Origin: Myxococcales bacterium
GTDB lineage: Bacteria > Myxococcota_A > Polyangia > Palsa-1104
Direction: 5' to 3'
Assembly (NCBI GenBank): GCA_003170275.1
Contig: PNAM01000081.1
Location: 62,001-126,000, forward strand
Length of the DNA: 64,000 nucleotides
Position numbers and translations under genes: made by a program. The notes beneath the pieces were generated by a model, which worked only from the letters and a program-made list of their open reading frames with translations, was not told the DNA's origin and did not search any database. Below, one piece after another: positions 50,838 through 59,668 of the stretch (positions are counted from its first letter, which is position 1; each line of letters begins with the position of its first letter).

Positions 50838-51980
50838 ATGCCCAGCTCAAACCGCCGCGGTTTTCTTCGAGCAGCCGCATCTGCAGCCGCGTTTCAGCGC
50901 GCCGCGTCAGCGCAGGCGCCGCCCGCCGCACTCTCTGAACACCGCGTGCTTCTGACGGGCGACGGCGTACACTTGTCGCCGCCGGAATATGCCCAGCTTC
51001 TGGCGAAACTCACCGCCGGCGTTTCGACGAGAACGGACTCCTACCTCAAAGGTGGTGCCGTTGAGGAACTCGAAGGGCGCTTCGCGAAACTGCTCGGCAA
51101 AGAGCGTGCTCTTTTCTTTCCAACCGGAACGTTGGCGAATCACATGGCGGTGCGGTTGCTCGCGGGTGAGCGGCGCCACGTGCTGGTGCAGGAAGAGAGC
51201 CATCTTTACCGTGACGAGGGCGACTGCGCCCAGGCCTTGAGTGGACTCAACCTGGTGCCGCTCGCTCCCGGCCGCGCCACCATCAAGGCATCCGAGATAG
51301 TCGAGGCAGTCGAGAAGGCCGGCGCCCCTCCTTATCCAGTTCCGGTCGGCGCGATCTCAATTGAATCTCCCGTTCGCCGCATGCTCGGCCAAGCCTTCGA
51401 TTTTGAAGAAATGAAAAAGATCTCCGCGTTCGCCCGTGAAAAAAAGATCGGCTTGCACCTCGACGGCGCACGCATGTATCTGGCGTCGGCCTACACCGGG
51501 ATCGCGCCGGCTGCGTATTCCGCATTGTTCGATACGGTCTACGTTTCGCTCTACAAATACTTCAACGCGCCCTTCGGAGCGATCCTGACCGGACCGGCTT
51601 CGCTGATCGAGGCCGCGACCGTGCTGCGCCATCAATTCGGCGGCGGCGTGCTCCATGCCTGGGAATCGGCGGCGGTTGCTTTGCATTACCTCGACGGTTT
51701 CGAGGATCGCTATCGGAAAGCCGTGCGCAGCGGCGAGCAACTCCTGAAGTTCCTCGAACAGAAAAAGATTCGGGTGCATCGATTGGAAGCCGGCACCAAC
51801 ATATTCCAGTTGGAATTTCCATCGCGTCCGGACGCTGGTTTTCAAAAACGCCTGGCCGATCAGGGCATCACGATCGGTGCGCCACCCGCGCAGGGGCCGA
51901 CGAACATTCAGGTGAATGAGACCATCCTGCGCCGGTCGGCGGAAGAGATCGGCGGGGCGTTGGTCAAAGCCTTGGCTTAG
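50838..51980 (+). CDS. threonine-aldolase-like PLP enzyme with Tat signal
   Basis: This encodes 380 residues. The N-terminus SSNRRGFLRAAASAAAF is a twin-arginine signal, surprising for this fold. The rest follows the beta-eliminating lyase / low-specificity threonine aldolase family (PF01212): FFPTGTLANHMAVRLLAG, ESHLYRDEG, LHLDGARMYLASAYTG and the PLP lysine in VSLYKYFNAPFGAIL. It cleaves beta-hydroxy amino acids or catalyses a related PLP reaction. Export with bound PLP via Tat is plausible. It is divergent from the PQQ dehydrogenase; the next gene starts 17 bp downstream. Confidence 0.85.
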   Translation: MPSSNRRGFLRAAASAAAFQRAASAQAPPAALSEHRVLLTGDGVHLSPPEYAQLLAKLTAGVSTRTDSYLKGGAVEELEGRFAKLLGKERALFFPTGTLANHMAVRLLAGERRHVLVQEESHLYRDEGDCAQALSGLNLVPLAPGRATIKASEIVEAVEKAGAPPYPVPVGAISIESPVRRMLGQAFDFEEMKKISAFAREKKIGLHLDGARMYLASAYTGIAPAAYSALFDTVYVSLYKYFNAPFGAILTGPASLIEAATVLRHQFGGGVLHAWESAAVALHYLDGFEDRYRKAVRSGEQLLKFLEQKKIRVHRLEAGTNIFQLEFPSRPDAGFQKRLADQGITIGAPPAQGPTNIQVNETILRRSAEEIGGALVKALA

Positions 51981-51997
51981 AGCGGTACGATGCAGAT

Positions 51998-53815
51998 GTG
52001 AAGTTTCCCCACCTGCTGCTCGCCTCCGTTTGCGTATTGAATGCCCAGACCGTCAGCGTGTGGCTCACCACGGATGACCAGAAGAGTCTGCTCCAACCGC
52101 AGGCAGCGGTTTCTTTTTCCACTGGCGGGTCCGCGAACATCGCCACCGTGTTCATAGACGAACTCAAACGCTACCAGACCATGGAAGGATTTGGGGCATC
52201 GTTCACCGATTCCTCAGCCTGGCTGATGAATAAAATCATTCCAGCGGCCTCGCTCCCCGGCGTGATGAACTCGCTGTTCGATCATAACGGCGGCATTGGC
52301 ATCAGCTTCGTGCGCAACCCCATGGGGGCTTCCGATCTGGCCCGGTCCCTTTATTCCTACGACGACATGCCCGCCGGCGCCACCGATCCGAATCTCAGCT
52401 CCTTCTCCATTGCCCACGACCAAGCCGACATAATCCCCCTGCTCCGCCAAGCGAAATCGATCAACCCGCGGCTAAAAATAATGGCGAATCCATGGAGCCC
52501 TCCCGGCTGGATGAAGACCTCTGGCTCCATGATCGGGGGATCTCTGCTCCCCGCGAGCTATACTTCCTTCGCGAATTATTTCGTCCGGTACCTGCAAGCC
52601 TACGCGGCCGCGGGCGTGCCGGTGGATTACGTCAGCTTGCAGAATGAGCCGCTCTATCTTCCGGATGCCTATCCCGGAATGTCGATGCCGGCCACTGACC
52701 AGCTCGTCATTCTGCGCGACTATGTTCTCCCGGCTCTGGCCGCCAGTCAGCTCGCCGCGAAGGTGCTGATCTACGATCACAACTGGGACCAGTCCCGGTA
52801 TCCGCAGACGATTCTGGCCGACTCCACTGTGGCGGCGTCAGCGCAGATTGGCGGCATCGCCTGGCACTGGTACGGTGGGACGCCAGGTGCCATGAGTCTT
52901 TTGCACAACCAGTATCCGAACCGCAACAACTACGTAACCGAGGCGTCGGGCGGCACCTGGATCGCCGATGAAGTGAAGACGGATTTCGAGACCATCACCC
53001 AGTCCATGCGGAACTGGAGCAGTTCTTATGTCAAATGGGGTCTGGCCCTGGATGAGAACAGGGGGCCGTTTATTAAAGGAGGCTGCGGCGATTGCACCCC
53101 TCTGATTACGGTGAATGAAGGCTCCGGCGCGGTGACTTACAACATCGATTACTATACGCTCGGACATTTCAGCAAGTTCGTGCTTCCGGGGGCGGTTCGG
53201 ATCTATTCGAGTAACGCTCCGCGTATCGTCAGCGCGGCGTTTATGAACCCACGAGGCACGGAAGTTCTGGTCGCCTACAACGACTCTTCTTCCAGCCAGA
53301 CGTTCCAGGTAACCTCACACGGCCGCTCCTTTGTTTACACGCTGCCCGCACTGGCGGGCGCCACGTTCATGTGGACGCCGGAGTCTGGAGCGCGTAACCG
53401 CATTTCCCCCTCTATAAGCGCCGTGTCACAACAGATTCAGGCATCGAGTTACAACGATATGTACGGTCTGCAGACTGAAACCACCTCCGACACCGACGGT
53501 GGTTACGATCTCGGCTACTCCGGCGACGGCAGTTGGGCCGAGTATCGGAACATCGACTTCGCCTCCGGCGTAAGCTCGGTCAGCATCAGAGTGGCCAGCG
53601 CGGGCAGCGGCGGTACGCTTGAGTTTCACCTGGATACGCTCAGCGGCCCGCTTGCCGGAACCGCGACGCTCCCCGTCACAGGCGGGTGGCAGACATGGAC
53701 CACTGTGACGACGCCTGTTTCCGGTGCCACCGCGATCAGAAATCTATTCGTCGTGTTCCGGAACGGCGGAGCGTCCGGCGGGATCGCAAACCTGAACTGG
53801 TTCCAGTTCCACTGA
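51998..53815 (+). CDS. GH30 glycoside hydrolase with C-terminal CBM6-like domain
   Basis: This encodes 605 residues with signal peptide 1-16. Residues about 50-460 are GH30 (glucosylceramidase type): MEGFGASFTDSSAWLM, MANPWSPPGWMKTSGSM, the acid/base Glu in VSLQNEPLY and the nucleophile Glu in YVTEASGG. A beta-sandwich follows (YSSNAPRIVSAAFMNPRGTE), then a CBM6-like module (about 475-605, GYDLGYSGDGSWAEYRNIDF). It is a secreted beta-glucosidase or beta-glucanase/xylanase for polysaccharide breakdown. Confidence 0.92.
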   Translation: MKFPHLLLASVCVLNAQTVSVWLTTDDQKSLLQPQAAVSFSTGGSANIATVFIDELKRYQTMEGFGASFTDSSAWLMNKIIPAASLPGVMNSLFDHNGGIGISFVRNPMGASDLARSLYSYDDMPAGATDPNLSSFSIAHDQADIIPLLRQAKSINPRLKIMANPWSPPGWMKTSGSMIGGSLLPASYTSFANYFVRYLQAYAAAGVPVDYVSLQNEPLYLPDAYPGMSMPATDQLVILRDYVLPALAASQLAAKVLIYDHNWDQSRYPQTILADSTVAASAQIGGIAWHWYGGTPGAMSLLHNQYPNRNNYVTEASGGTWIADEVKTDFETITQSMRNWSSSYVKWGLALDENRGPFIKGGCGDCTPLITVNEGSGAVTYNIDYYTLGHFSKFVLPGAVRIYSSNAPRIVSAAFMNPRGTEVLVAYNDSSSSQTFQVTSHGRSFVYTLPALAGATFMWTPESGARNRISPSISAVSQQIQASSYNDMYGLQTETTSDTDGGYDLGYSGDGSWAEYRNIDFASGVSSVSIRVASAGSGGTLEFHLDTLSGPLAGTATLPVTGGWQTWTTVTTPVSGATAIRNLFVVFRNGGASGGIANLNWFQFH

Positions 53816-53935
53816 TGAAAAAGCCTGCCCGTCAATTTTCATTGCTACGATATTATGGCAAGTGCCCGTCGGTCTCCAATTTCAATGACGACTTTTTGGT
53901 TTTCGAGAGTCCCGTCACCGGGACAGGAGGATGCA

Positions 53936-55342
53936 ATGAAAGACATCAAGCGAAAGTTCATGATTGCCGTCATGACGGCGTCATTCATCGGGACAAGTCC
54001 GGCGCAAATTTTCGATCCGGCTCTGAGGGCCAAAGCCAAAGACATTCACGAGCGTGTCCTCAAGCTCGACACGCACAACGATATCGATCCCGCGAACTTC
54101 ACGGCGGATTGCAACTACACCATGCGCCTCACCACGCAGGTCAATCTGCCGAAGATGGTCGAAGGCGGCATGGATGTCACGTTCATGATCGTTTACGTCG
54201 GCCAGGGACCGCTGACGCCGGAAGGGTACGACAACGCATACCGGCAGGCGGTCGCGAAGTTCGACGCCGTTCATCGCTTCACTGAAAAAATCGCACCCGA
54301 TAATATCGGCCTGGCGTTGACGCCTGCCGACGTCATTAAATTGCACAAAAAGCACCTTCGAATTGCCGTCATCGGCGTGGAGAACGGATACCCCATCGGC
54401 ACCGACATCAAAAAAGTGGAGGAGTTCTACAACCGGGGTGGGCGCTACATGTCTCTGGCCCACAACGGAAACAGCCAGCTCGCCGATTCGAATACGGGAG
54501 AAACTCAGGGCTACCTTTACAACAACGGACTGTCGCCGCTCGGCCGGGAAGTCATCGCCGAGATGAATCGTCTGGGGATGATGGTCGATCTGTCGCATCC
54601 CTCGAAAGGCGCAAACATGGAAGCCATGCGGCTTTCTCAGGCTCCGGTCATCGCGTCCCATTCCGGGGTGCGCGCGCTCGCCAACGTCAGCCGGAATATG
54701 GACGACGAGCAGTTGCTGGCTCTTAAGAAGAACGGCGGCGTGATTCAGATTGTGGGCTTCGCGTCTTATGTCAAAACGGATTCGAAAGAACGCGTCGATG
54801 CCCTCGCGAAGTTGCGGGAAGAGTTCGGGCTGACACAAGCCGGCGGACGTGGCGGCGGAGGCGGAGGTCGTGGACGCGGGGCCACCACTGGGAATGGGGC
54901 GGATTCGGTAAGGACATGTCCAGTAGAGAGCGCTGACGGGTCCGCCCAGCAGGGTCGTGGGGCACGTGGCGGCGGTGGCCGGGGGCGAGGAAATGCAGGT
55001 CTCGATGCCCTTTCGCCCGAAAGGCGCGCCGAATACGACAAGCGGTTGGCTGAGATTGACGCAAAGTTGCCGCCTGCGGGCCGAGCCAACGTGAAGGACT
55101 TCGTGAATCACATCGACTACGCGGTGAAGCTCATTGGAATCGATCACGTTGGAATTTCGTCGGACTTCGATGGTGGCGGCGGAATTGACGGCTGGAACAG
55201 CGCGGCGGAAGCTTTCAACGTCACACTGGAACTGGTTCGGCGCGGCTACACCGAAGAACAGATCGGAAAGCTGTGGAGTGGCAATCTGCTTCGAGTTTGG
55301 GGAGAAGTAGAGAAGGTCTCGCAAAAACTGCGGAAAAAATAG
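53936..55342 (+). CDS. M19 membrane-dipeptidase-like zinc peptidase with Gly/Arg-rich insert
   Basis: This encodes 468 residues from ATG 53936 with AGGAGG upstream. A signal peptide is followed by the renal-dipeptidase fold: LDTHNDIDP (first zinc ligands), GVENGYPIG with the bridging Glu, RYMSLAHNGNSQLADS, DLSHPS, IASHSGVRALANVSRNMDD and IGIDHVGISSDFDGGGGIDG. A low-complexity insert of Gly/Arg repeats (about residues 300-355) sits between the barrel parts. It hydrolyses dipeptides or similar substrates in the periplasm. GH30 and M19 face the same way and may be co-expressed. Confidence 0.9.
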   Translation: MKDIKRKFMIAVMTASFIGTSPAQIFDPALRAKAKDIHERVLKLDTHNDIDPANFTADCNYTMRLTTQVNLPKMVEGGMDVTFMIVYVGQGPLTPEGYDNAYRQAVAKFDAVHRFTEKIAPDNIGLALTPADVIKLHKKHLRIAVIGVENGYPIGTDIKKVEEFYNRGGRYMSLAHNGNSQLADSNTGETQGYLYNNGLSPLGREVIAEMNRLGMMVDLSHPSKGANMEAMRLSQAPVIASHSGVRALANVSRNMDDEQLLALKKNGGVIQIVGFASYVKTDSKERVDALAKLREEFGLTQAGGRGGGGGGRGRGATTGNGADSVRTCPVESADGSAQQGRGARGGGGRGRGNAGLDALSPERRAEYDKRLAEIDAKLPPAGRANVKDFVNHIDYAVKLIGIDHVGISSDFDGGGGIDGWNSAAEAFNVTLELVRRGYTEEQIGKLWSGNLLRVWGEVEKVSQKLRKK

Positions 55343-55428
55343 GGCTGCCACTTTTTGGCTTAGGTCTGGGACCTGCTAGGCCCCCGAGGGCCCACGCGTC
55401 CACCTGTGCCCCGCAACAGTCTGAGTGG

Positions 55429-55448
55429 GGCAGGCGGTTTCGCCTGCC
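55429..55448. repeat. REP-like palindrome
   Basis: GGCAGGCG-GTTT-CGCCTGCC is a perfect 8-bp hairpin. It stands between the M19 gene and a decayed dehydrogenase fragment. A related palindrome occurs at 55803. Such short GC-rich palindromes are scattered through Solibacter-type genomes. Confidence 0.5.
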
Positions 55449-55459
55449 GACCGACCGCC

Positions 55460-55792
55460 ATGTACGGATCGTCGCTTCTCGCAATCGACGCGGTCACCGG
55501 CAAGATCAAGTGATATTTCCAGACGACTCATCATGATAACTGGGATTACGATCTGACGGCCGCTCCCATTCTGATAACCTCCAAACAGAATGGCAAGGAG
55601 ATTCCGGCCGTGGCGCAGATTACCAAACAAGGCTATTTGTTCATCTTCGACCGCCTGACCGGTAAACCTCTGTTCGATGTGCGGGAAGTTCCCGTCGAAA
55701 ATGCCGATCCGATACCGGGCGAAGGACTGGTCTCTCTGACGAACGTCCAACCGATGCGCATTGTTGAACTCGGACTTCGCTATCGTTTCTGA
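55460..55792 (+). pseudogene. fragment of PQQ dehydrogenase joined to a TonB-receptor-like C-terminus
   Basis: From ATG 55460 the frame reads LLAIDAVTGKIK, then an in-frame TGA (55511-55513) where homologues have Trp. It continues in the same frame YFQTTHHDNWDYDLTAAPIL ... IPAVAQITKQGYLFIFDRLT, a quinoprotein propeller segment. After PIPGEG the text becomes LTNVQPMRIVELGLRYRF, which looks like the last strand of a TonB-dependent receptor with its terminal Phe. So two broken genes are fused in one frame. Confidence 0.65.
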
Positions 55793-55802
55793 GCAGCCTT
55801 GA

Positions 55803-55822
55803 AGCCTGCTCAAAAGCAGGCT
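55803..55822. repeat. REP-like palindrome
   Basis: AGCCTGCT-CAAA-AGCAGGCT is a perfect 8-bp hairpin just after the pseudogene. It could stop transcription weakly, but there is no T-run. Confidence 0.5.
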
Positions 55823-55870
55823 GCCGGCTAAATAGCCCGCCCCACAAGATCGGAACTTGAGGTTCTCATT

Positions 55871-56530
55871 TTACGCGGCGGCGTGGTCACAGGCTTCTTC
55901 TACTAGACGTTCGCGGTTGCGGGTTAGGATTGCGTGGTTGATTTGGGTTTGTGAAAAAACGAAGCCATCGTCGGAGGGGCGGTAGGTTTCTCCTTTGGCT
56001 TTGTACATATCGCTGATTTTGAGAAGGTTGTCCAGCTCGTGTTTTTCCTTGGTCAGACGGGTTTTCTGGAGCTCGCGGAGCTGGGCGACGGTCCGTTCGA
56101 ATTGACGCGACAGGCGCTGGCTGTGCATGCTCAGGTTCGCTAATGCTTTCGACTGGCCCTCGAGCGCGGCCACGACTGACATGGCGTTCTGGACATGTTG
56201 TGGGTCGATGGTGAAGGGCGTTGGGTGGGCGATGCAGAGCGTGAGGAGATTGGTTTCGAGGACGGCGACTCGGTTCAGGCGCCAGGAGGCGTCGGCCAGG
56301 GCTTGCACTAGATGGGCTTCGGTGGCGCCTTGGGGGTCGTACTCGTCGGTGAAGGAGGCGACGTGGCGCTTGTAGGCTTCGAAATCCTCGGTGGGCATGA
56401 CGATGAGTTGGCCGGTGAGTCCGTGGCGGAGGGCGTTGAGGGAGGTTCGGGCTTTGCCGGCTTGGGTTTTGGGGCCGGTGGAATGCTGCGAGTTGGCTCG
56501 GTTAATTTCGGTGCGGTTTGGTGTCGACAT
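55871..56530 (-). CDS. acidobacterial hypothetical with NSQHSTGPKT motif
   Basis: This encodes 219 residues from ATG 56530. The N-terminus RTEINRANSQHSTGPKTQAG and KARTSLNALRHGLTGQLIV is the hallmark of a widespread family with many copies in Bryobacter/Solibacter genomes; its function is unknown. The rest is helical (DASWRLNRVAVLETNLL; RQFERTVAQLRELQKTRLTK). The sequence upstream of 56530 is not typical of coding. The family supports an acidobacterial origin of the right block. Confidence 0.75.
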   Translation of the reverse strand: MSTPNRTEINRANSQHSTGPKTQAGKARTSLNALRHGLTGQLIVMPTEDFEAYKRHVASFTDEYDPQGATEAHLVQALADASWRLNRVAVLETNLLTLCIAHPTPFTIDPQHVQNAMSVVAALEGQSKALANLSMHSQRLSRQFERTVAQLRELQKTRLTKEKHELDNLLKISDMYKAKGETYRPSDDGFVFSQTQINHAILTRNRERLVEEACDHAAA

Positions 56531-56742
56531 ATGTTTCCTTCGTACTGGTAATAGCATCGGGGGGATTGGGGAGTGAGTGAGTGAGAGCGGGAGGTGGTTG
56601 AAAAATCGGGAGTTGGAGTGGGTCCATTGTCGGTCGAAGAGGCCGACGAGGGCGTCGGCCGCGGGCCGGGGGGCCCGCCCCACCGCGACAGCTCCACCGC
56701 GACTATAGGCTCATGTGGAGATGCAGTGATAGAATTACGGCA

Positions 56743-57384
56743 ATGAGAACCATGCGACGCTTAACTTTGATCTTCGCGGTTGCCGCTGTACCGGTCGCGT
56801 TCGCGCAGGATGGATGGATATCCTTATTCAACGGGAAGGACTTCACTGACTGGAAAATCGGCGGAGATCAAGCATCATTTCAGATCATTGACCACGCCCT
56901 GGTGGCAAACGGTCCCGTGGCGCACGCGTTCTACGACGGACCGGTCCAGAACCACGATTTCAAAAACTTCGAGCTGATGGTCGACGTCAAGACCGCACCT
57001 AACTCGAACGGCGGCGTGTACTTTCATACCGAGTTTCAAGATCGCGGATTCCCGCGCAAAGGTTTCGAGGTGCAGGTGAACAACACCCATGGCGATCCAG
57101 TCAAGACCGGCAGCCTTTATCATGTGAAGGACATCGGGGCGGAAGATATCAAGGGAATCACACAAGACGATGAGTGGTTCACCGAGCATATCATCGTGCA
57201 GGACAAAACGGTCACAATCCGATTGAACGGCAAAGAAGTCGTGAAGTGGACGCAAACGCCGGATTGGAATGGAGGCCGGGAGGGCGCAGGACGGGTGATC
57301 GGCCACGGCACGATCGCTCTTCAGGGTCACGATCCGAAGAGCACCGTACATTATAAAAACATCCGCATCAAGCCCCTTCCGTGA
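56743..57384 (+). CDS. DUF1080 (3-keto-disaccharide hydrolase-like) secreted protein
   Basis: This encodes 213 residues with a signal peptide (FAVAAVPVAFAQ). The concanavalin-like domain starts WISLFNGKDFTDWKIGG and includes FELMVDVKTAPNSNGGVYFH, GFEVQVNNTHGD and the end GHGTIALQGHDPKSTVHYKN, all DUF1080 hallmarks. Members hydrolyse 3-keto-glycosides or act as carbohydrate-binding parts. It is alone between two minus-strand units. Confidence 0.88.
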   Translation: MRTMRRLTLIFAVAAVPVAFAQDGWISLFNGKDFTDWKIGGDQASFQIIDHALVANGPVAHAFYDGPVQNHDFKNFELMVDVKTAPNSNGGVYFHTEFQDRGFPRKGFEVQVNNTHGDPVKTGSLYHVKDIGAEDIKGITQDDEWFTEHIIVQDKTVTIRLNGKEVVKWTQTPDWNGGREGAGRVIGHGTIALQGHDPKSTVHYKNIRIKPLP

Positions 57385-57430
57385 AGCCCCTGCCAGCGCG
57401 TATCGGTAAAAAATACCTCGAAAAACAGGG

Positions 57431-58378
57431 CTATGCGTTTCCGTAGACCGTATTGCGCAACATTCGAAAGCCCTTGATAAGTTCGGCGATACCCTGATCG
57501 AGGGAGTGCTCCGGCTGGTATCCTGTGCGCTCGATCTTTTCGTTGGAGACAATGTAGTCGCGCTTGTCGGGATCCTCGCCGACCGGCGCTTCTAGGAACG
57601 CGAATTTTGGCAACAGCCGGTGAATTCGCCGGCACAACTCCAGCTTGGACAAGTTCGCGTCGGAGAGACCGACGTTGTAGGGCTGATCCCGCATACGGTC
57701 GAAATTTTCGATCCCGTGCAGGAAAGCGCGCGCTACATCCTGTACGTGAATATAATTACGCTTAAAGTGCGCTTCAAACAGGACCAGGGCGCGATCGTTC
57801 ACCGCGCGATACACGAAATCGTTGACCAGGAGATCGATTCGCATGCGCGGCGACATGCCGAACACCGTGGCCAAACGGAAGCTGATGCTATTGCCGCGGT
57901 CGAGCACGGCGCGCTCCGCTTCAACTTTCGTGCGGCCGTAGAGGGTGATGGGGCGCAGAGGTGTTTCCTCGGTGCATAACTTTCCCGGCTCTCCGATTCC
58001 ATAGCCACTGTTGGTCACCGGCATCAGGATCCGCTGCTCTCGACTCGCCAAGCGCATCAGAGTCAGGATGGCATCGCGATTGATGGTCTCCGCGCCGATT
58101 TTGTCGTGGTTGCAAATGGGCGCACCCACGAGCGCAGCCAGGGGAATGATCACATCCGCGCGGCTGAGCAGCGGCTTTAGGACCTCTTCGTCACGGGCGT
58201 CGCCGCGGTATACGTCGAAATTAGCATCGGCGCACAACGGGTTCAAAGAAGACTGGCCGAACAGGAAGTTATCGAGGACGGTGACGCGGTGTCCGGCGGC
58301 GAGCAACGCCGGCACCAGCGTCGAGCCTAGATAACCGGCGCCACCCGTAACAAGAATTGAGCAAGGATTCACGAACAC
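57431..58378 (-). CDS. NAD-dependent sugar epimerase/dehydratase
   Basis: This encodes 315 residues. The dinucleotide motif VTGGAGYLGSTLVPAL (9-24) and the catalytic Tyr/Lys in LYGRTKVEAE identify an extended SDR acting on a nucleotide sugar. It overlaps by ten bases the end of the ColD-like gene. It probably performs the last reduction or epimerisation of the surface sugar made by this operon. The start is GTG 58378. Confidence 0.88.
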   Translation of the reverse strand: MFVNPCSILVTGGAGYLGSTLVPALLAAGHRVTVLDNFLFGQSSLNPLCADANFDVYRGDARDEEVLKPLLSRADVIIPLAALVGAPICNHDKIGAETINRDAILTLMRLASREQRILMPVTNSGYGIGEPGKLCTEETPLRPITLYGRTKVEAERAVLDRGNSISFRLATVFGMSPRMRIDLLVNDFVYRAVNDRALVLFEAHFKRNYIHVQDVARAFLHGIENFDRMRDQPYNVGLSDANLSKLELCRRIHRLLPKFAFLEAPVGEDPDKRDYIVSNEKIERTGYQPEHSLDQGIAELIKGFRMLRNTVYGNA

Positions 58379-59541
58379 ACCCGGTCCAAGACCTCGCGCA
58401 GCCGTGTGAGCTGCGGCGTCAGGTCAAAGGGAAAGTTTCCCACGAAGAAGCCGCGGTCATGAGCCAGCTCGGCGTTGGGAACGCCTCCATCGACGACATC
58501 ATAGTCGTAATACTTGATGACGTCGTGGCGCAGGAAACATCCACCGGTGATGATGCGGAATCCGATGTCGGCGTCCCGCAAGGCGGCGAAGACTCGATCG
58601 CGGTCGATGTTATGCGCGGGATTCAGGATGATGGTGAAAGAAAAGCATGAACTTTTGCCGTTTTCGCGCTGACAGATAAAGCGATCGTCGCCGGCGAACA
58701 GGCGTTGAAAGAGGGCCAGGTTGGTGCGGCGCCGCTGAGTCATTCCGGGCAGTTTCTTCAGTTGCTCGCGCCCGACGGCGCCAGCCATCTCGAGCGGCCG
58801 GACGTTGTAGCCGGGCAAGATGAAACGGTATGCCTCGAAGTGCTCTTCGCCACGGCGCTCGAAGAGAGGCGAGTCTGGCGGCAGATCCCGCGTCCAGCCG
58901 TGGGCGCGGAGCGACCGCAGGAGGTGATCGAGCTCCAGATCGTCGGTGAGCACGATGCCGCCTTCCATGGTCGAGATATGATGCGAAAAAAAGAAGCTGA
59001 ACGTGTTCAAGTGACCGAAGGTCCCCAATTTTCGACCGTTGAGCTCGCTGTCCATGGACTCGCAGTTATCCTCGATCAGGTACAGGCCATGATCGAGCGC
59101 GAACTTTTGAATCACGTCCAGCGCGGCCGGGTTGCCGAGGATGCTGACGGCCACGATGGCGCGCGTACCGGGCGTGAGAGCGCGTTCGAGTTTACGGTAG
59201 TCGAGGTTCAGAGTCTCCAGCTCGACATCGACAAAGCGGAGCTTGAGTCCGTATTGCTGCAGGGGATGATAGGTTGTGCTCCAGGAAATCGCGGGCACGA
59301 TCACTTCATCGCCCCGTTTTAGAGGCCGGTCCTTCTTATAGAAGAGCGCGGCTACAGCGACCAGGTTGGCGGAGGACCCGGAGTTGACCATCACTCCGTG
59401 CCGCATGCCAAAATAGGCCGCGAATTCTTTTTCGAAGGCGGACACTTGCTCGCCCATGGTGAAGCGGCCGAGTTCCAGTGTGCGCTGGATCGCTTCGGTC
59501 TCTTCGGGCCCCCAAGTGGAGGCAGATAGTTCGTAGAACAT
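58369..59541 (-). CDS. DegT/ColD-type sugar dehydratase (PLP Lys replaced by His)
   Basis: This encodes 390 residues with the aspartate-aminotransferase fold of the DegT/DnrJ/EryC1/StrS family: VNSGSSANLVAVAALFY, LIEDNCESMDSELNGRKLGT. The lysine that normally binds PLP is replaced: FSFFFSHHISTMEGG has His187-His188. This is the arrangement of ColD and RfbH/E1, which remove the C3 hydroxyl of 4-keto-6-deoxyhexoses instead of transaminating. The product would be a 3,6-dideoxy-4-ketosugar. It lies in one operon with the ThDP enzyme subunits and the epimerase. Confidence 0.85.
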   Translation of the reverse strand: MFYELSASTWGPEETEAIQRTLELGRFTMGEQVSAFEKEFAAYFGMRHGVMVNSGSSANLVAVAALFYKKDRPLKRGDEVIVPAISWSTTYHPLQQYGLKLRFVDVELETLNLDYRKLERALTPGTRAIVAVSILGNPAALDVIQKFALDHGLYLIEDNCESMDSELNGRKLGTFGHLNTFSFFFSHHISTMEGGIVLTDDLELDHLLRSLRAHGWTRDLPPDSPLFERRGEEHFEAYRFILPGYNVRPLEMAGAVGREQLKKLPGMTQRRRTNLALFQRLFAGDDRFICQRENGKSSCFSFTIILNPAHNIDRDRVFAALRDADIGFRIITGGCFLRHDVIKYYDYDVVDGGVPNAELAHDRGFFVGNFPFDLTPQLTRLREVLDRVCS

Positions 59542-59586
59542 GGATTCTCGTCGACTCTATTTCAAGACAGTATTATTCGGGACGGG

Positions 59587-59649
59587 GCAAATAGGGTACA
59601 GGCACGAAGTTTCGCAAAGCGGCGAAATTCGAGCCAGTCCCCTATTTGC
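59587..59649. repeat. REP/BIME-like long hairpin
   Basis: Outer arms GCAAATAGGG (59587-59596) and CCCTATTTGC (59640-59649) enclose a second imperfect stem (GGCACGAAGTTTCGC ... GCGAAATTCGAGCC). Elements with an AATAGGG outer arm and CAGGC/GCCAG flanks are common in acidobacterial genomes and usually mobilised by RAYT transposases. It interrupts the operon between the E1-beta and ColD-like genes. Confidence 0.55.
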
Positions 59650-59668
59650 GCACTGGAGACGCAGACCA

